Shown here piece by piece: positions 7,257-10,682 of a DNA stretch of 10,682 nt. Under the pieces are notes generated by a model. That model searched no databases and was not told where the DNA came from. It was given only the letters and a program-made list of their open reading frames with translations. This DNA is from Russula earlei (Eukaryota; Basidiomycota; Agaricomycetes; Russulales; Russulaceae), in assembly GCA_025769875.1 (NCBI GenBank), contig JAGFNK010001338.1, positions 1 to 10,682 on the forward strand, in the 5' to 3' direction. Position 1 is the first letter of the stretch; every line of letters begins with the position of its first letter. Both the position numbers and the translations under genes were made by a program.

Positions 7257-7308
7257 CTGTGGTGATGTCAACAATTATAGTCAGAACATAGGAGGGTAAT
7301 TGGCATAC
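7257..7308 (-). other. Probable intron in the Plavaka-like remnant (52 nt)
   Basis: On the minus strand, GTATGC follows AKYKDYQ and CACCACAG precedes the LVVFIVHN exon. The reading phase does not join perfectly, so a nearby indel must also be assumed. Confidence 0.5.
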
Positions 7309-8232
7309 CTTTGATAGTCTTTGTATTTTGCACCATCAGTAAATGATATGTTCATAACTTCCCCAAAATGGTTCAAACCACACTATGGAGGAACAGAAGC
7401 ATATCTAGATTGTGGTCATGCTATGCAAAATGTAGGCAGGGGTGGATGTCATACTGGGTATTAACCTGTGCTGACTGTGCATGACCACATCTCTGATCAG
7501 CACCTTGAATCCACTCCACAGATGATGGCCAAACAAGCCGCTGTTATTTGAGTGAAGCCTATCAAATGAGAGTGCATGATGTGGATCTGAGTTTTGGATA
7601 TGCCAGAATACATTCTGGCTCTAATGAGTCAATGGGGGCATGTATACAGTGCAATGAAAGAAATGGATCACTCACATCAATGTCACAAATATTATAATTA
7701 GAGAGTAATTTCTCACATTCATTAGTGCAATTGATTTAATTGCACTTGTGAAAGGAGTTCTACAGTGTGAGCTGCCTTCCTGAGCTCCCAAGTCTCCATG
7801 ATCTCCAAGAGCTCTTGCTCATTGACAAAACAAATGGGGACAGGGTCATTTTGATTTTGTTCCACGAATAAGGGGCCATTGTACATCTGTTAATATTGGT
7901 GCTACATCAGCTATCAATGACATGAGGATGTGACATATAAAAGATTCGCACTGCTCTTCATAATCAGCAGATAAGATGAGTATGGCAGGGAAGTGCCAGC
8001 ATAGGACCTTATCACCACATTGAAGCTAACATCCAGTCTTCAAATACTCAATGACCGATTTCAGCACAACTTCAAATGCCTTGTGCTAGACTGCATGTTT
8101 GAGGTTGACAAATGTGGGCTTCTTTTGTTCATTTGGGTCCTCAGAAACCTCAAGAGGGTGGATTGTTTCAGCTGAGAGAAAAGCAGAGAAAGTATAACTG
8201 ATGCACTATTGGTAACCATCCAACAACATTCC

Positions 8233-8386
8233 TGTCATGAACCATTTTCCAGAGAGGGCCCTTGAAGGACCCTTCCTTATGAAAGGAAACCCAGTCCCTA
8301 TGGTCTCACTGTCATGAACCATTCTCCGGAGAGGGCCCTTGAAGGACCCTTCCTTATAAGAGGAAACCCAGCCTCTATGGTGTCAC
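8233..8386. repeat. Tandem duplication, 77-bp unit x2
   Basis: TGTCATGAACC starts both units (8233 and 8310). Each runs through GAGGGCCCTTGAAGGACCC to GGAAACCCAG and a tail similar to CCTATGGTCTCAC. The units differ at scattered positions. The left repeat C copy near 6200-6275 has only one unit, so the second arose in this copy. Confidence 0.8.
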
Positions 8387-8690
8387 CCTGTTCACACGAG
8401 CAAAAGGGGTGAGTAGAGGTGTCCACAATATCGCGCGTGCATTGTTGCGCGAGCGATTCTCGGCACAATCGACATACAGCAAGCCCCACTTAATGGCAAC
8501 CCTTCTAACAGTAAAGAACAGTATTAGGGCCCTTCTAGGAACCCTTTAGGACGACTCTAGGTGCTCTACAATGGGTACTAACCTAGTATCAAAGACTCTA
8601 CAACGCGTTATTAGACCAACTCTAATAACTATGGAATGAACTATAAGGCAATACTAAGGACCTTAATAGGAGTATTAGGGTCGACTCTAA
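8310..8690 (-). repeat. Inverted repeat C, right copy
   Basis: Inverted match to 5893-6275. It keeps many CpG sites that are TpG/CpA in the left copy, for example around 8431-8462. Its outer side is cut exactly where LTR A begins at 8691, indicating that a family A retroelement inserted here. Confidence 0.75.
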
Positions 8691-9170
8691 TGTTGAAGCA
8701 GATGGGTGCAGGTTATGATAAGAGCGATAAGATCCTTAAGATCTATCAAAAGATATTTCAGTATTGTGTAAGACAAGACTATAATTCAGTAATACCTATC
8801 AAAAGATATCTACAACGCGTGATTAGATGCGATAGATAAGATAGGAAACAGTAAGTACTCACTTCAGTATTGTGTAAGACAAGACTGAAGTGATCTATCG
8901 AAATACGACACTCTTAAGTACTCCAGAGCGTCTCTAAGTACACTGCAGGTAGCTACCATCAATAAGAAACAAAGATCATACAAGGATCAGTCGTTAGTAG
9001 CTACCAATTGTCATCAATTAACTTATCATTGTAAGTAACACAGATCTCAGCATATGAGCTGAGCTGGTGATGCCCGGTCCATGTAACCAACGCGTCAACG
9101 CGTCTGAGCTGTGATTACATCACACGTCCCAGGGTAGTGGTAACACACCAAATCAATGATAATCTCAACA
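8691..9170 (-). mobile_element. LTR, family A; 3' LTR of a minus-strand copia element
   Basis: This is the same 480-bp LTR as 1201-1680, in the opposite orientation. Base 1201 pairs with 9170 and 1680 with 8691, and the few indels cancel out. Identity is high, and most differences look like C/T or G/A changes. The flanks TCTAA (8686-8690) and TCCCC (9171-9175) do not match, so this is not a solo LTR but one end of a larger element. The minus-strand sequence just before its TG is a polypurine run, which places it as the 3' LTR with the element's body at higher coordinates. Confidence 0.9.
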
Positions 9171-9179
9171 TCCCCCCAT
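9171..9179 (-). promoter_or_regulatory. Polypurine tract adjoining LTR A
   Basis: The minus strand reads ATGGGGGGA directly before the LTR's TGTTGAGATT. A purine run abutting the 3' LTR is the plus-strand primer site of LTR retroelements, and it fixes the orientation of the copia remnant. Confidence 0.75.
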
Positions 9180-9335
9180 GATTGAGACAGTCGGTAGATT
9201 AGATCAAGAGAGATCTAACCCAGTACGAAAGGACTGGTGTCGCGCGTGGGTGTGCAGCGTGGTAAGACCATCAGCAGGTGGACGTCTTGATGAGGTAGGT
9301 ATTGCAGTGAAATGCAAGTGATTAATGAGTGGGTG
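9180..9335 (-). other. Copia 3' internal region, no recognisable coding
   Basis: Between the polypurine tract and the hairpin array one would expect the end of the copia RNase H domain and a short 3' untranslated region. I cannot see RNase H motifs in any minus-strand frame. Confidence 0.35.
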
Positions 9336-9494
9336 GTCGAGAGACTGCGAGTCGAAAGACTCCAAAGGAAATGAGTCGAAAGACTCCAAATGAATATTTG
9401 TATGCAGGCGAGAGACTGCAAAGGAGAGTGTGAACGCGTGTAAACGCACAGTCGAGAGACTGCCAGGAAATCGTAGACGCAGTCGAGAGACTGC
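9336..9494. repeat. Array of six short hairpins with conserved GNRA-type loops (array 1)
   Basis: On the + strand, stem-GNRA-stem units occur as follows. (1) 9336-9345: GTC/GAC around GAGA. (2) 9349-9362: GAGTC/GACTC around GAAA. (3) 9373-9386: GAGTC/GACTC around GAAA. (4) 9404-9419: degenerate, with loop GAGA. (5) 9449-9462: CAGTC/GACTG around GAGA. (6) 9479-9494: GCAGTC/GACTGC around GAGA. Stems change on both sides together (GAG..CTC versus CAG..CTG), so pairing is retained. It sits inside a copia remnant where RNase H would be expected. Confidence 0.8.
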
Positions 9495-9649
9495 CAGGAA
9501 AGTGTCCAGTGAAGTGTTCAGATCTGCACATAGGGGAGGCCACCGTTAAAACATTAATATATTGCCTAATTGCCATAGGCGTGATCTCCAGAGTGCTTGA
9601 TCTGAACTGGACTCCGCGTCGGAACGGAGCGGAATGCGGAAGCAGAACA

Positions 9650-9959
9650 GAAGTCTGCCATCCCAAGGTGAGACCTCCGAGATTACAGGAGTGGAGCGGA
9701 GTGGAATCCGCCATCCCGAAGTGATCCGATGTACCTTGATTGATCGATGTCTGTGTTAGCCGAGCGATCGCGTGTAACGCGGATCCAGAGATATGACGTG
9801 ATCTTGCCTAGATCTGTCAACTCGTAGCATATAGACAAGGATGTATATGTGCCCATAGATGTGAGCGCTGAGACTGCGAGGGTCACCTAAGATAATGATG
9901 TCATCGGCAGAGAGGATGTGAACTGATAAGGAAATGGCAATGGATCCCCCCGCATCTTT
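9650..9959 (-). pseudogene. Ty1/copia reverse transcriptase fragment
   Basis: Minus-strand pieces of a copia polyprotein follow one another: KDAGGSIAI (9959-9933), SADDIIILGD at the YxDD catalytic box (9911-9882; the two Asp at 9905-9900), then after a frameshift YELTDLGK...IRVTRDRSANT...DQSRYIGS (9826-9722), and after another shift FGMADSTP (9720-9697). This is the standard copia order (YVDD, then F.M.DLG, RDR, LDQ..YI, RFGM). The normal aromatic residue of YxDD is Ser here and the frame is broken at least twice, so it is inactive. Upstream it should continue into the palm and fingers, but a solo LTR (9974-10502) and a tandem-repeat tract stand there instead. Downstream the RNase H is not recognisable. 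It belongs with LTR A at 8691-9170. Confidence 0.75.
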
Positions 9960-9968
9960 GGCGATGAC

Positions 9969-9973
9969 ATATG
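9969..9973. repeat. Target-site duplication ATATG, left
   Basis: Directly precedes the TG of solo LTR B and is identical to 10503-10507. Confidence 0.9.
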
Positions 9974-10041
9974 TGTTAAGATTCTCTTGATTCTCCTTCC
10001 CGACTCATTCTGCTGACTCATCTGTGATTACTCCTGTGTTT

Positions 10042-10123
10042 GCTTATCGATCTGCTTACTGATTGCTTACTGATCGCTGACTGATTGCCTGATTCCTTAC
10101 TGATTCCTTACTGATTGCTGATA
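10042..10123 (+). repeat. Short tandem repeats in LTR B U3
   Basis: The roughly 10-11-base motif CTTACTGATT(G/C)C and its variants (CTGATTGC, CTGATCGC, CTGATTCC) recur about seven times. The tract lies upstream of TATA, as enhancer-like U3 repeats do. Confidence 0.65.
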
Positions 10124-10136
10124 GATACTAGGAAAG

Positions 10137-10158
10137 AATGACTCACGCGTGAGTCATT
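10137..10158. promoter_or_regulatory. Perfect 22-bp palindrome with two TGACTCA sites around ACGCGT
   Basis: The sequence is exactly self-complementary. Its halves carry TGACTCA and TGAGTCA, the Gcn4/AP-1-type bZIP site, and its centre is ACGCGT, the core recognised by MBF-type cell-cycle regulators in yeasts. It lies about 105 bp upstream of the LTR's TATA box, so it is a plausible upstream activating site. The binding proteins in this organism are inferred. Confidence 0.6.
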
Positions 10159-10261
10159 TCTAACATTCTGAATTGCGCGTTTCGTATTTGGATACTACTA
10201 ATTTCCAGCTATGTGCACCCCGAGTTTCGTACGAATCGGATCAGTAGTTATTGAGATATTG

Positions 10262-10269
10262 TATAAATA
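10262..10269 (+). promoter_or_regulatory. TATA box of LTR B (TATAAATA)
   Basis: TATAAATA lies 288 bases into the 529-bp LTR on its sense strand, a typical U3 position. Confidence 0.6.
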
Positions 10270-10502
10270 GTCTGTGGTACCAAGAAGTCGAGCCTTACGC
10301 TTGACTACACAATCTTACAAGATATCCATCTTGTCAACTATCTAAACAAACTATAGTGCAGACTCTAACTGAAAGAGGTCCCTCTCTTTTCTCTATTCAA
10401 TCTTCCTGAGATAATATCAAAGGGTTCAAAGTCTAGTGCTTGAACTATATCAAGCAACTCTTTCACTAAAGAGTCAGTGCTAAGATCCATCAGATCTTAA
10501 CA

Positions 10503-10507
10503 ATATG
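10503..10507. repeat. Target-site duplication ATATG, right
   Basis: Directly follows the terminal CA of solo LTR B. Confidence 0.9.
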
Positions 10508-10510
10508 TCT

Positions 10511-10660
10511 GCATGAGCATGCGTGAGCGCGAAGCTGAGATAAGTGCCCGTATGGGAATGCGTGTGCGTGAAACTGATGCCCGCATGAGAATGCGTGCGT
10601 ATGAATGTGAAGCCCATGAGAATGCGTGCGTATGACTTGTGAAGCCCGCATGAGAATGCG
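10511..10660. repeat. Tandem repeat of short hairpins with conserved GNRA-type loops (array 2)
   Basis: Units of about 31-34 bases around CGCAT-GAGA-ATGCG occur at 10582-10595 and 10647-10660 (perfect 5-bp stems), and at 10615-10624 (shortened by loss of CG). A wobble variant CGTAT-GGGA-ATGCG is at 10549-10562. GCAT-GAGC-ATGC at 10511-10522 begins the tract. Spacer sequence such as TGTGAAGCCC is also repeated. Before LTR B inserted, the tract joined the copia reverse transcriptase fragment directly, where palm and fingers sequence belongs. Confidence 0.75.
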
Positions 10661-10682
10661 TGTGTGCTAAGTCGATACCTGC

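Larger units (their letters stand above)
6899..8232 (-). pseudogene. Plavaka-like (CACTA-related) transposase, heavily decayed
   Basis: Pieces of one large protein follow each other in the correct order on the minus strand but in different frames. They are: ILSADYEEQCES (ADYEEQ at 7968-7951), a stretch with NEQELLEIMETWELRKAAHT (7847-7735), NVFWHIQNSDPHHALSFDRL through GLFGHHLW (7614-7475), GLNHFGEVMNISFTDGAKY (7379-7309), IIPQNNKEGWSLLQCL through YLGFEVHTEQIIAA (7256-7080), and EYAKLSMD to a stop (7006-6899). The SADYEEQ, FDRLH..GLFGHHLW, MN(I/V)SFTDG and EVHTE motifs are, from memory, typical of a transposase-like family abundant in Agaricomycetes that is grouped with Plavaka/CACTA. I am sure of the conserved family but less sure of that name. 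Many stops and frameshifts make it nonfunctional. Flanking inverted repeats C may be its ends. Confidence 0.68.
9974..10502 (+). mobile_element. Solo LTR, family B
   Basis: The 529-bp unit starts TGTTAAGAT and ends ATCTTAACA, a perfect 9-bp terminal inverted repeat with TG...CA ends. A perfect 5-bp direct repeat ATATG flanks it (9969-9973 and 10503-10507). It has an LTR-like layout on the + strand: short tandem repeats (10042-10123), an exact palindrome with TGACTCA sites (10137-10158), and TATAAATA (10262-10269), with about 240 bp of R/U5 behind. It shares only the TGTT/AACA ends with family A. It inserted into the copia reverse transcriptase. Confidence 0.93.

Noticed and set aside
8691..9170. 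Second solo LTR of family A
   Set aside because: Flanking bases TCTAA and TCCCC do not match. A polypurine tract and copia coding sequence adjoin it, so it is the end of a larger element.
9336..9494. CRISPR array
   Set aside because: The repeated units are 10-16-bp hairpins with irregular spacing and related, not unique, intervening sequence, in a eukaryotic transposon context.
9322..9714. Minus-strand frame of 130 codons as an independent gene
   Set aside because: Its first residues (MADSTP) are the copia RFGMAD segment. The rest crosses degenerate sequence and hairpin array 1, so it is part of the broken polyprotein.
9931..10635. Possible + strand gene beginning MAMDPPASL, continuing across LTR B into an Arg/Met/Glu-rich repeat
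   Set aside because: Its first part is antisense to KDAGGSIAI of the copia reverse transcriptase, and the rest is array 2 translated in one frame, so it is probably an artefact of the repeats.

Overview
The window looks like a repeat-dense, transposon-rich stretch of a filamentous fungal nuclear genome, most likely an Agaricomycete (basidiomycete). The reasons are very short GT-AG introns (46-73 nt) inside transposase remnants, a Tc1-like transposase and a CACTA/Plavaka-like transposase of the kind common in mushroom-forming fungi, and Ty1/copia and Ty3/gypsy pieces with well-formed LTRs. I found no intact host gene, tRNA, rRNA, operon or CRISPR array. Every recognisable protein is broken.

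Layout. 1-930 and 2877-3823 are two inverted copies of one unidentified element, each carrying the same small basic/acidic reading frame with the same in-frame TGA. Between them, 1022-2617 is a Tc1/mariner-type DD34E transposase pseudogene with three tiny introns. It is split at 1200/1201 by a 480-bp solo LTR (family A, 1201-1680) with a 5-bp target duplication, ACATT. 3400-4100 is the strongly C/T-rich tail of the right-hand copy. 4100-4640 is unassigned and contains small hairpins. 4647-5323 (minus) is a truncated Ty3/gypsy-like Gag, followed at higher coordinates by an LTR-like promoter region with TATA, AATAAA and strong inverted repeats (about 5324-5773).

5893-6275 and 8310-8690 are inverted copies of a ~382-bp repeat that flank a heavily decayed, minus-strand Plavaka-like (CACTA-related) transposase (6899-8232). 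They may be that element's long termini or subterminal regions. A second family A LTR (8691-9170, minus) abuts the right copy exactly. A polypurine tract (9171 on) and a degenerate minus-strand copia reverse transcriptase (9650-9959) show that it is the 3' end of a broken copia element. That reverse transcriptase is in turn interrupted by a solo LTR of a second family (B, 9974-10502) with target duplication ATATG. Beyond it lies a short tandem-repeat tract.

The least explained structure is a pair of arrays of tiny hairpins (9336-9494 and 10511-10660). Stems change in a compensated way while almost all loops stay GNRA on the + strand, and the arrays lie where conserved copia polymerase sequence would be expected. 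The inferred order of events is old DNA transposons, then the copia insertion into the 8.3-8.7 kb repeat, then LTR B into copia. The solo LTR A inserted separately into the Tc1-like transposase.
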